A model generated the notes under the pieces. That model worked only from the letters and a program-made list of their open reading frames with translations. It searched no databases and was not told the DNA's origin. A stretch of DNA of 64,000 nt from Lineolata rhizophorae (Eukaryota > Ascomycota > Dothideomycetes > Lineolatales > Lineolataceae): the NCBI GenBank assembly GCA_010093515.1, contig MU001701.1, forward strand, positions 26,860 through 90,859. Direction: 5' to 3'. A program made the position numbers and the translations under genes. This document shows positions 25,326 through 35,369 of the stretch, piece after piece (the first letter of the stretch is position 1; every line of letters begins with the position of its first letter).

Positions 25326-25355
25326 CCCATTGCATTCTTGCCCATTGCATTCTTG
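25326..25355 (+). repeat. Perfect 15-bp tandem duplication
   Basis: CCCATTGCATTCTTG occurs twice back to back without a mismatch. It lies in the noncoding DNA upstream of the MetE-like gene. Confidence 0.9.
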
Positions 25356-26010
25356 CCCGCTGGCGCAGCGAGCCAAATTCGGCTGGACCGAGGGCGCAAG
25401 GGCGCCGTGTGCGAGTCGCAGAACGGCTGAATTGGACTGATCATGATTCTGCCCGGAGTTCAATGGCGGCTCCGGTGCTCACGGGTCTCGCAATCCCACG
25501 GCAAACAGGACCTACGTAGTAAGCCCACCCCACATGCAGGCAGTGAGAACTTTCAGACAGGACTGCGGAGTCCGAGCCCCGGACACATCAGGCCGACGGT
25601 TCCCTAAATGGCAAATCATGCCTGCCTCCACCTAAGTTTGCCTCGTGGGTCTAGGCATGATGCCAGTTGCCCCAGTGCCACCTCCAATCCCGCGTATGAT
25701 GACAGGCGGGGCACGCGTGCCTTGGCATCGGCGCCCCGGACACCGCCGACCCACGCCCGGCGCAAACGGCGGGGCGCGCGCCGCAGACTTTGCAGAAATG
25801 GTGGGGATGCCTGGGCTTGCGGCTTGAAGGCGGCAGGCTCGCGGCGAATCACGGGAGCCGCGAGCAGAGATCGGCCGCCCGTCGCATGGTTTAGTAGCGT
25901 TTTGCAAGCCACCCGACCTGCGCCGACTCGCCTGCCGGCAGTTCCATGTGGCCCCGCGGCTGGCGGAAGCCGAGGGGCGCGGGCACGAGCGCGGAGTTGG
26001 GCAGAGGGGA

Positions 26011-26063
26011 GCACGTGCTGGCGCTGCACGTGCTGGCGCTGCACGTGCTGCAATCTTCACGTG
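26011..26063. promoter_or_regulatory. Phased array of four CACGTG E-boxes
   Basis: CACGTG occurs at 26012-26017, 26027-26032, 26042-26047 and 26058-26063, so spacing is 15, 15 and 16 bp. The first units are exact copies of GCACGTGCTGGCGCT. CACGTG is the palindromic site of bHLH factors; in yeast Cbf1 with Met4 uses TCACGTG at sulfur-amino-acid genes, and the last copy here is preceded by T. It lies about 1.4 kb upstream of the MetE-like gene and just past the 3' end of the GT8 gene. The link to either gene is inference. Confidence 0.6.
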
Positions 26064-26370
26064 CCGGGGTCGTGGTTTGGCGATGTTCGGACGCAATTGA
26101 CAAGCATGACGCTGGACCATACTTCCGTCTTGGCCTGAGCTTGATGACCTCGACACGATCGAGGCCACGCCCAAAGATCACATCCGCCGCGGATGCCGGC
26201 GTGTTCAAATCCATCCCGGCTCGACGAAGTCGGTCATCATGGATATGTCAGAATTACTGCCATTGCTCTCCGCTCGAAGTAACGAACCACGGATGCCTCG
26301 TAGGAGTGAAGAGCGTAGTTCGAACAACGTGACCGTATATGTGCTGCGCGCTTGCTATTTCCCCGAGAGC

Positions 26371-27389
26371 CTACCATCCATCATCGATCCCCCTATCTTT
26401 CTCCGCCTTCCGCCTCTCCAGGGTCATATCCCACCACCATTCGTGCGGCACTTCCGTGGTTTCACCAGGCCGTTCGTCCCAGGGCTTCGGCGCCAGGATA
26501 TAGTGCACATTCTTCACGCACTCATCCCGCCAGATCGGGGCGTGCACGTAGTCGTACCGCAGCGTCTTGAGCGCATTGTACACGTACGGCAACGCCACCC
26601 ATCTCCCCGGGAACAGGTCCGCCAGCAGGCTCTGGTCCGCGAACTCGTAGCCAGCAGTGCTGGTCGCCTGCCCCAGGCGCTCGACGATGGCGTCGTAGAC
26701 CTCCCGCGACGGGTTCACGACCTGGAGGCCGCCGTTGGGCATGGCGAGCCCGGCCGTGGGCGGAGCGCCCTCGGCCTGTGCCCGCTCCGGCTCGCCGTGC
26801 TGCATCGTGAAGGCGCAGTTCGCCGGCACCCAGTCGCGCGGGTAGTGCGGCTTCCCGAGCGGGTTGCAGACGCAGGCGTGGGAGGCGGCGAAGGCGCGGG
26901 TCGCTTTGCCGTCGGCGGCGTCGGCGCCGGCGTCGAGCGCCAGCTCCATGAGCTCGTCCATGTTGCGCCGCACCAGCATGTCGCTGTCGAGCTGGACGAC
27001 GCGGTCGTAGGCCGTCAGCGAGAAGGGCGTCAGCTTGCTCCAGCAGTCGTAGAAGCGCGGGTCGCGCGAGAAGTCCTTGGGCGTCGCCGGCAGCAGGTAG
27101 GCGACGCGCTGCCGGGGGATGCCGCGCGCGGCGAGCGCCGCGTGCCCGGCCGCCGGGAAGCCGTCCGTGTAGAGCGCGACGAGCGGGTAGGCGGACCCGG
27201 CCCGGCGCAGCGAGTACTCGAGCGTCAGCAGCCCGCTCAGGTACGCCGTGTTGGTTATGAGCGTCGTCCAGACTACAAAACGCTCGCGTCAGAACGCGTG
27301 CCTGCCCTCGAGCGCCCTCGTTGGGCCGACGCACCTTTCTTCGACTCGACGACGCGCTCCCCCGCCGTTGGGTCCGCATTTGGCGCCAT
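26371..27389 (-). CDS. GT8 glycosyltransferase, glycogenin/galactinol synthase-like
   Basis: A 318-residue glycosyltransferase family 8 protein, exons 27389-27335 and 27272-26371 on -. The junction restores ESKK-VWTTLITNTAYLSGLLTLEYSL, the normal GT8 first strand. The metal/UDP-sugar DxD motif is LDSDMLVRR at about residues 113-121. Further family marks are NGGLQVVNPSREVYD, a FADQSLLADLFPGRW stretch and LPYVYNALKTLRY. Near the end HYILAPKPWDE is the usual GT8 closing motif. The length fits the catalytic domain alone, without the long glycogen-synthase-binding tail of true glycogenin, so a soluble hexosyltransferase of unknown acceptor is the safe call. It is divergent from the mitochondrial carrier with a 583-bp shared upstream region. 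Confidence 0.92.
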
Positions 27390-27972
27390 TGCAGATGCTC
27401 CCAAGCCGCGCAATGCCTCAAATCGAAGGCCGACGGCGGAGCGGTATTGGGGAGAAGTCGCAAAGAACTTCCAGCACTGGGGGTTGACTACATGGCAGTT
27501 AATTTCCCGCGAAGCTGCTCACAAATCGCAGATTCCGTGCCCGCAATGACGAACGCTAACTAGTGCGGAGCCGTCCGGATCTGATAACCGAACCTGATCA
27601 TAGCAATTGTTATCTTTTGGATCAAGGCTCTCGAGGGCGTCAACTGCAGAATGATTTATGGCATTCTTATCCCTATGGGAAGAACAAACCATGTGCGTCT
27701 CATTAGCGGGGCTGAATTTCTCGTCAGCTCAGAATTTCGACCTTCAGCTCCACCAATGTAGCGCCTCCGATGCGGTGCCAAATTGCTGCCGTCAACGATC
27801 GGATCAATCTCCGACGCCACCCGAATTTCGTCCAACGCGACATCCACCGGTTTCCACTTTGTCAGCGCGTAGCACCCGGCCAACGCTCGTCTCGCCCGTT
27901 CGACTGCTCATTTGACAGCGGCATGTCTAACGCTCTCTCCGCCGGCTCAGAGACATTCCAGCCAAGTTGGCA
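27390..27972. promoter_or_regulatory. Divergent promoter region, GT8 / mitochondrial carrier
   Basis: 583 bp between the start codons of two divergent genes with no coding signal of its own, so it must contain both promoters. No specific factor site was identified. Confidence 0.6.
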
Positions 27973-29290
27973 ATGTCGGCTCCGGTGAGCGTAGCGCACG
28001 ATGATCTTGCCGGAACGACCGGCACGGCCGGAAAGAGGAAGCGGACCCCCGTTACCTCTACCACGAGCAATTACAAAGGCTTCGTTGCCGGCGTGTTCTC
28101 TGGAATCGCGAAACTGAGCGGTGGGTGGCTTCGCATGTGCTTATTACTCGGAGACGGGCTGCGAGGACTAACGTGCGGACTCAATCGCAGTCGGACATCC
28201 GTACGTGCTGGCAGCAAAGGCGAAATGTTTGCCCGGTACCTAGTTCTGACCAGCTCCAAGATTCGACACGATCAAGGTTCGCCTGCAAACGTCCGAGAAG
28301 TCGCGGTTCCGCGGGCCGCTCGACTGCGTTCTCCAGACCGTACGCAAAGAAGGCGTCTACGGCCTCTATAAGGGCGCCACGCCGCCGCTGGTGGGATGGA
28401 TGTTCATGGACTCTGTGTAAGGGATTCTTGACACGCCATCCTGGCCAGCACAAACGGCGCATATCTGACGTGTCGAGCTTCGCGCAATAGGATGCTCGGC
28501 TCGTTGACGTTGTACCGGCGTATCTTGCGAGAAAAGGCGTTTAGGCCGAGGCAAACGGCCGACGGTGGGCCTGGCAAATTGCCGGCATTCGGCCACGGGG
28601 TGGCCGGTATGTTTGCCGGCTGGACCGTTAGCTTCATCGCAGCGCCGGTGGAGCACGTGAAAGCGAGGCTCCAGATCCAGTACCAGGCGAAGAAATCCCA
28701 ACGCTTGTATAGTGGGCCGCTTGACTGTTCCAAGAAGCTGGTACGGATGCCCAAACGCTTGATCAGCTGCAGTCGTGTTCCATTTTAAGTGCTTCGGAGT
28801 CGGAGCGTACCCGTCGCGCGGCTCTTCTCTCCCGCGATGGTCTAGGTAGAATCTTGGAACCTGCAGCTAATGCAAGACACAGCTCAAATCGCACGGGATC
28901 CCGGGCCTGTTCCACGGCCTTAGCGCCACCCTCATCTTCCGCACCTTCTTCTTCTTTTGGTGGTCGACGTACGATCTCTTTACGCAGGCTCTCACCAGCC
29001 GTACGTCACTCTCCACGCCCGCCGTCAACTTCTGGGCCGGAGGCCTCTCCGCCCAGGTCTTCTGGATCACGTCCTACCCCTCGGACGTGGTCAAGCAGCG
29101 TATCATGACAGATCCGCTAGAGCCCGAGCGCCGTCGGTTCCCGCACTGGAAGAACGCGGCGAAGACTGTTTGGCGGGAAAGCGGGTGGCGAGGGTATTGG
29201 AGGGGGTTTATGCCGTGCTTTCTGCGCGCGTTCCCGGCCAACGCGATGGCGTTGGTGGCGTTCGAGGGGGTGATGAGAGCGTTAGAATGA
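27973..29290 (+). CDS. Mitochondrial carrier (SLC25) family protein
   Basis: A 323-residue inner-membrane carrier. Exons are 27973-28120, 28191-28200, 28261-28416, 28491-28740 and 28883-29290. Exon 2 is only 10 nt but is required: it supplies the GHP of the first carrier signature, giving GHPFDTIKVRLQT. The second repeat reads FIAAPVEHVKARLQIQ and the third SYPSDVVKQRIMTD, so all three PxD/ExxK motifs are present (P-F-D-T-I-K, P-V-E-H-V-K, P-S-D-V-V-K). The acceptor of the last intron could also be 6 nt upstream (28876), which adds two residues. By signature it sits near the Ymc1/carnitine-acylcarnitine group; the substrate is not assigned. Confidence 0.9.
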
Positions 29291-30886
29291 GGCTTTTACG
29301 AGGCGCCATGTCAGAGCTGGTGCAAAGTGAGTGGGCTTTGTTTGTAGCCGATCGAGAGGCTCGTCATCCGAAAGACTCAGGCCGAGCTTTGTGCGGTGCA
29401 CGATTACCGGGGCTGTCAGTGCAATGCGAACGGCTTGCGACAACGTTGCAGGGTGAACACAGTCTTGTACCAAATGCTCGGTGGATTGCTAGAATCCTAA
29501 CCCGAGTGCGTGCAGGCACTATCAATGACTTTACCAAGGTTCTAACGGTGCGAAGTCAATGTGTCACTCAACCTTGATTCTCACGAAGCTTGCTGTTGTA
29601 TTTCCGCAATGTCTAGTTCGTTTATTGGCCAGACTTTTTTCATCCTCGCAATCACATATTACCGTTCACATGTCTAGGTGCTTCCGATTGTTAGGTCCCA
29701 TATCACTGCTATTTACAGTACTTGCATCTTCGGTTTTCTAGTGCTCAGCTACTTATCGAAGCTCAACATTTATATTACTTCCATATCTGCGCTATCTTCA
29801 ACATAGCGCCTAAACGAGGGTCTGGGCACTAGTCTACACAATATTCATTTTCTTTTCTTTTTTTTTTCTCGACCTAGATCTTTGGCAAACGGGTATATGC
29901 ATGGTATGGCCAGTGTTACCCGGTCTTGATATGTGTGAAACAGCGTAGTGTGTCCGTTTCCATATGAATCAAACGGGTACACCCATTATAAGGTAGGTGA
30001 CCTCTTCTCGTTCATGATTGGACCGCCATCCTTCTGTTGGTGCATGTCTCAGCCCTGGAATCCAATCTAGACATTAACGGCCTCCAGCATCCAGTCAGGA
30101 GTTAGCCACAACAATGACATTCCACGTGGGCCAACAATACTGTCTCAGTGCTTTCTTCTCCAACTAGAACTATGTCGTATCACTTGCAGCAATCCTCACC
30201 ACGTACAATTCAACCTGACGAGAAATGAGGCTTCCCTAGATTAATAGAATGTTTGGTGATTCAATAGACAATGCTGTTTCTCGTTCGCCTCGCAGGACTG
30301 TGTGACTATTCCAGCGGGCTTCTGGAAGGTTCTTCACCGCTAGTGCGAACAGGAATAGCACACAGGGCGAATCAACCGTGAGACTGGGTCTCTGAGTCAA
30401 TGAAGGTATGTCTATTAGCTCTTCGTCCCCAAAAGTGCCTAGCACCCGTGTACTACACGCAGTCATCCCTCTTTGGCCGAGCGACTTATTTGTCAAGCTC
30501 TCCCACATGTCTCACAATCATAAGGCTCTTTAGCAACACCCATGCTACTGTAGAGTCAGGTTTCATGACTGGCACGACTATCGTGCTGGTCATTCCCGCT
30601 ATAAAATCCCCCCTCTCTCCCCACTCCAACATTCGTTTTGTCGCTCATCTACACTGTCAACTCTTCTAAGGTTTACAACTCGTACCTTGACTAGACGCCC
30701 TCTTTTCATGTAAGTATAGTAGTATCTAGAAACGCACAGGCCCTGTATTCATGAACACTTTCCCCTAGTCCTCTCTTGTTTAGATGTGGACCTTTACAGT
30801 GCTCTTCATTGCTGGGTCATCTGACAAGACTAACAGAAAACTCGACCGTCCCAACACTCAGGGTCTAATAGTTCACTTCTCTCATT
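29291..30886. other. Intergenic / Argonaute upstream region
   Basis: No ORF is recognised. The TATAAAA at 30600-30606 lies 281-287 nt upstream of the Argonaute ATG. A GTAAGT near 30711 and a CTAACAG near 30837 could bound a 5'-UTR intron. Confidence 0.5.
30600..30606 (+). promoter_or_regulatory. Candidate TATA box for Argonaute gene
   Basis: TATAAAA followed by a C-rich stretch, in the expected range upstream of a gene with a possible leader intron. Position and sequence only; no transcript data. Confidence 0.4.
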
Positions 30887-33800
30887 ATGGGGAAAGAGAA
30901 AGAGAAAAAAGCGTTCTGTGAACGTTGCAACAAAAAGGGCCACAAGACAGGAGACTGTGATCCCGGCAACGAACCGGAATGGCCGAAGGCGCTGATCAAG
31001 AGCCGCGCCGACTTTGATCGAGCTGAAGCTCAGTGGCAGCAGGCTTACGAAGCTAGGAAAGCTGACAACACATCTGGATCAGCGGGCCCCGCAGCACCCA
31101 TTGCTCCTGTGGCATCGGCTCCTGTGACATCGCCTGCTGTGGTGTCTCCTTCTGCGGCAGCTACTACACCCGCCGCTCCCACTCCTGCGGTGCCAGCTCC
31201 TGCGGTATCCGCTCCTACGGTATCCACTCCTGCGGTATCAGCTCCTGTGGCATCCACTCCTGCGGTACCCTTGATTCCGGCGGTGCCTCATCGGCCTAAA
31301 CAGCCACAGCAGCCTTTGCCATCTAGTCCCGCGGAGCAGTCAATCAAACCATCCTCGAGTAAGCTACGGCAGTCTTCGCCGTGGCGTTCTGCGCAGCAGC
31401 CTACCAAGCCGCCCCCGAGTAAGCCACAGCAATCTTCACACTGGGGTCCCACGCAGCATCCCGCCAAGCCATTCTCGAGTAAGCCACGCCAGCCTACATC
31501 GTGGGGTTCCCTGCGGCAGGCGGCCGAGCCATCATCGAGTAAGCTGCGCCAAACTGTGCCGTCGGATCCTACAGTACAGACAACCAAGGCGTCATCGAGT
31601 AAGACTGGGACTAAGGCGCCTTCTACGGTAAACCTTTCCCCGCGGCCCGGTCTGACTGACCCAGATGACGAGACGGCAACGGAATGGCCGAAAAATTCTG
31701 TGCCATTACCTTCGTCGAGAGCACTAAGTGCTGAAGATAAGAAACGTGCGAACGGTCAGGCCCGTGTTTGTGCGGGTAAATTTCTTGGGGATCGAATGCT
31801 GTCACTTAAAGGGCTGGCCGACGTGCGGCAAGCAACATTTCCGATTCGGGAGTCCTTCGCTTCAATGGCAGAGCAGGGGAACTTGGTGTGGACCAATTAC
31901 TTTAAAATCAACATACCGAACAGGAATCTCAGGCGCTATCCAATCGGAGGGATTCGCGATAATGCCAACAAGAAACGCAGTAATTATCTTGTTCGGCAGT
32001 TTGTCCAGAACAATTTTATCCTGAACCAGCCTCACTTTCGCAGTGGCTTTGTGGTGGACGGTACCAACGTCTACACATTCGATGACTACAGCATTTCCAC
32101 GAGGGAGCACGGCGATCGATGCTTTACGACGGTCAATGATCCCCAACGTGGCGACAGCTCCAGAACTGAAGGAGTTACCACTGTCACGCTTGAGTTGCGA
32201 GTTGACGACTGTTATGAGTACAGCTTTTCTCTTTTGCGGGAGTACATTCAAAGCGGGCGCACACCCTTGGAGACAAGCTTTGACGGTATCGAAGAGCTAT
32301 CGCACATCAACCGCCTTTTGTCGCATGCAAAGCTTCGCTCTAAACATCGTACCTTTTCAGCTAGCAAAGGTACCAAAGTCTATCGCAAAGACGGATGGTC
32401 CGAACTTGCTCCCTCGTTGCTGGCCGCTCGTGGCTACTTTTCGAGTGCTCGTGCACTTATGGCTGGTTGCCTGCTCAATGTCAACGCCGTCACGGGCTCA
32501 TTCTGGGCCGCCAAGAATGTGGGAGAAATCTTGTACGATTATGGCCCTACGCGTAAGGTGGATGTCGAGCATGACGTCAAGGGGCTCAGGGTAATCAAGC
32601 TGTACGGCAATGGAAGCAAACATACTGTCTTTGGACTTGGCAAGCCCCCCGGCGAACAGACGTTTACAATCAAGAGAAAAAACGGTGAGACAGAACGAAC
32701 TTCGGTCCAGCGCTATTTCCAAGAAGGTGAGTTCACATCGAATTGCTTCTTGTCTTATCGTGTCAATTACTAATTCCTGTGGATGTTTAAGTATTGGAAA
32801 TACACATCAATTATCCAGAATCTCAATGTGTGAATGTAGGAGGCAGCGGAGAAAAGGCGCAATGGATCCCTGCGGAGCACCTGGGCATCCTTCCATTTCA
32901 ACCCTATACTAAGCAACTCCCCCCCGATGCCACTAAAGCAATGATTCTGCAGGCTTGTCGTGGACCAGCGGATAATCGAAACGCGATTTTAAAAGAAGGC
33001 CTAGAGTGCCTTGGTCTCGCTGATCCTACAGAGCGGTCGCACGTTCTGGTATGTCGCATGTTCTCCAACCTAACTTGATATACGTGCCTGTTGGCTAACA
33101 ACTAGTATTAGGCCGTTGCTAACATGCTTCCCGCAATCTTTGACATGGTTTCTGTACCCCGTCGACAAATCCAAGCCCCCTGTGTCGAGTATAGAGATCA
33201 AGCGAGGCCGGACGCCTCACGAGGAAACTGGAACCTCAAGGGTTGCAAATTCTACAACGTTCCGCGAGACACTTATCGAGGCGGAGTTTTGTATCTTGTC
33301 CCTGGGAACGTAAACCCCACGGACATAGGTTATCTCCATCGAATTCTTTTCGAAGACGCGATGAAGAATCATGGTTTTAATTGGGAGCCTGCGTGGGTCG
33401 ACAACTTGCAGTTCTCCAGCAACAGAGAAGGTCATTGGGCTAGCGTTGTGGACAAATACGTCGCGGAATGGACCAGCGATGGAATTCGAAGCGATGGCAC
33501 GCCATTAGTGGTGCTAATTACGGACAAGCCCAAGATCTACGGCGAATTCAAGACGAAGATGGACCGCGACCTGGGTGTACACTCGATTTGCCTGCGATCC
33601 GACACCCGAAGGTTTCGAGATCGAATCCGTAATTATCGTATCGGCAGCGAGAACCCAAGTAGTGGTGATCTCAACTTTTTTGCGAACATCAGCATGAAGC
33701 TAAACCTGAAGCGCGGTGGTACAAATCATATTGTCAAGCCTTCCGGTTTGGCAAAACTGTTTGGGGTTCAAGGAGTGAAGACTCTTGTTCTGGGGGCCGA

Positions 33801-34743
33801 CGTTACCCATCCCGGATCTGGGTCTGGTTTTGCGCCGTCAATTGCAGCTCTCGCTGGAAGTGTTGATGGCAAATTTGGTAGATTCTTGGGCTCCATGCGT
33901 CTCAATCCTAGGCGACAAGAAGTAAGTGAACTGCACGAGTTCCGTTCCTGCCGGGTGGTGGGTTCCATTGCTTATGGCTTCTGCAGATTATCGCCGACAT
34001 TGGAGCAATGGCCCTGGAGAGGATCCGCGACTGGAAGGAAGAAAACGGCCGCTTGCCCGAAAGCATCCTTTACTATCGCGACGGCGTTGGCGAGAGCCAG
34101 TACCGAGACGTTTTACGAGACGAAGTCGACAAGATTCAAGCGGAATGCCGGCAGCGTTTCCGCGAATACAATCCCAGAGTGACCGCTGTCATTGTCACCA
34201 AGCGCCACCACACACGCTTCTACCCTACATCCGAAATTAGAAGCGCGGCCAATGGCAACTGTCTGCCCGGGACTTGCGTTGAGTCTGGCGTCACATCGCC
34301 ATATTACTTTGACTTCTACCTGCAGAGCCACCACGGCATACAGGGGACAGCCAAGCCAGCGCACTATTTCGTCGTCCGCAACGACATGAGGCTTAGCGCG
34401 GCAGAGCTGCAAGACCTGGTGAGTCGGAGCATCGCGGTTTGCTACTCCGCGTTTGGCGCCGTTGCTGACGTGTCAACAGACGCACAACCTGTGCTACACC
34501 TACGTCCGCTCTGCGGCCGGCGTCTCGTACGCAGCGCCGGCTTACTACGCCGACAGGCTTTGCGAACGCGGCCGCAGCTACCTGGGCGAGTTCAGCCGGC
34601 GCAACGACGCGAGCCCGCCGGAACACATGACTCAAGAAGAAGGCGAGGATGCCGTCTTCAATCGCGCTGTGCAATGGTGGACCAGGGACAACGACGGCAA
34701 TCCTTGGCACCAGGGCCTCAGCAAGACGATGTTCTGGATGTGA
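30887..34743 (+). CDS. Argonaute protein (QDE-2-like) with N-terminal zinc knuckle
   Basis: A 1200-residue small-RNA effector. Exons: 30887-32726, 32792-33048, 33112-33921, 33987-34418 and 34480-34743. Residues 11-24 form an exact CCHC zinc knuckle (C-x2-C-x4-H-x4-C). Residues about 60-250 are Ala/Pro/Val and then Ser/Lys/Gln repeats with WG dipeptides. The N domain starts near 335 (NYFKINI), the L1/DUF1785 region has GCLLNVNAVTGSFW, and PAZ lies around 570-690. The MID pocket keeps Tyr842 and Lys846 (IYGEFK) and Lys895, but the usual Gln in TQC reads SIC. The PIWI tetrad is Asp929 (GADVTHP), Glu969 (RQE), Asp1001 (YYRDG) and Asp1138 (YYAD), i.e. D-E-D-D, so slicer activity is expected. The start gives one continuous 1840-nt first exon, so the zinc knuckle is not an artefact of joining. 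Confidence 0.95.
31175..31264 (+). repeat. 15-bp coding repeats, Ala/Pro/Val segment of Argonaute
   Basis: Six imperfect tandem 15-bp units, for example GTATCCACTCCTGCG, each encoding five residues of the form V-S-(A/T)-P-(A/T/V). In-frame and without stops, so length changes would only alter linker length. Confidence 0.85.
31321..31620 (+). repeat. Five in-register 60-bp coding repeats in Argonaute linker
   Basis: Five consecutive 60-bp units align without gaps. Each shares TCGAGTAAG (or CCGAGTAAG) about 36 bases in and codes for a 20-residue block with (S/P)SK(L/P)(R/Q)Q. Units end or begin at SPWRS, SHWGP, SWGSL and related text. The phase boundaries given are approximate; the fifth unit is the most diverged. 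Confidence 0.88.
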
Positions 34744-35369
34744 GCGCAGACTTGGCCGGGGTGCGGGATGGGACTGGTTTCTTTTCTTCCACTGTGGAAA
34801 TGGCTGGGCAAGAAAACGAGACGCCGGCCTGTCCGTTTCCACCATCTCTCTGAATGTTTCCTTGATAGAATGCTCTGCAATATGTTGTGCTGTCATCAAC
34901 GCTGCGTTTGAAACCTGCGTGAACGTGCCCGCAGAGCCCGGCCCGGGCGGAGCGATCGCTAAGAATGGCTAGCGCCGCCGCAGCCCAGCCAATGGACGGG
35001 CCGCAAAACACTTGCTCGATTAGGCAATCGCAACTCCCGCGGCTGGGGGCGCCTGCCCCGCCCGTGCGACGTTCAGCAAGATCTGGTCGGCGCGGGGCAG
35101 GCGCCATCGCGGTGCCGGGTCGACGCTTCCAGGCTTGTCCAACGTGCCGGCGCCGCCGCTGCCGCCTGCGGCCCGCCGGGGCATCTGCGGTTTATCCGCG
35201 CGCACGCAACCCGCACCTCCAGCCCGATGCCGCGCCTCTGCATCCTTAGCCCGCTCCCCTTCACTGTCGTCGCCGCGCCGCCGCCACACTCGTTAGCCTT
35301 GCATCTTTCCCCGCAGCATCCACTCCTTGCATATCCGCTTACCGGTCCTTGCGCACTTCGTCGCCCGCA
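34744..35369. other. Intergenic, Argonaute 3' / oxidoreductase promoter
   Basis: 626 bp, GC-rich, with no supported gene. A C/T-rich stretch just before 35370 fits a promoter and leader. Confidence 0.6.

Larger units (their letters stand above)
24636..26370. other. Upstream region of MetE-like gene / 3' side of GT8 gene
   Basis: No gene is supported. It contains a 15-bp tandem duplication (25326-25355) and the CACGTG cluster (26011-26063), both listed separately. Confidence 0.6.

Noticed and set aside
26239-27549. 436-codon + frame
   Set aside because: It is antisense to the GT8 gene, whose DxD motif and splice junction are clear.
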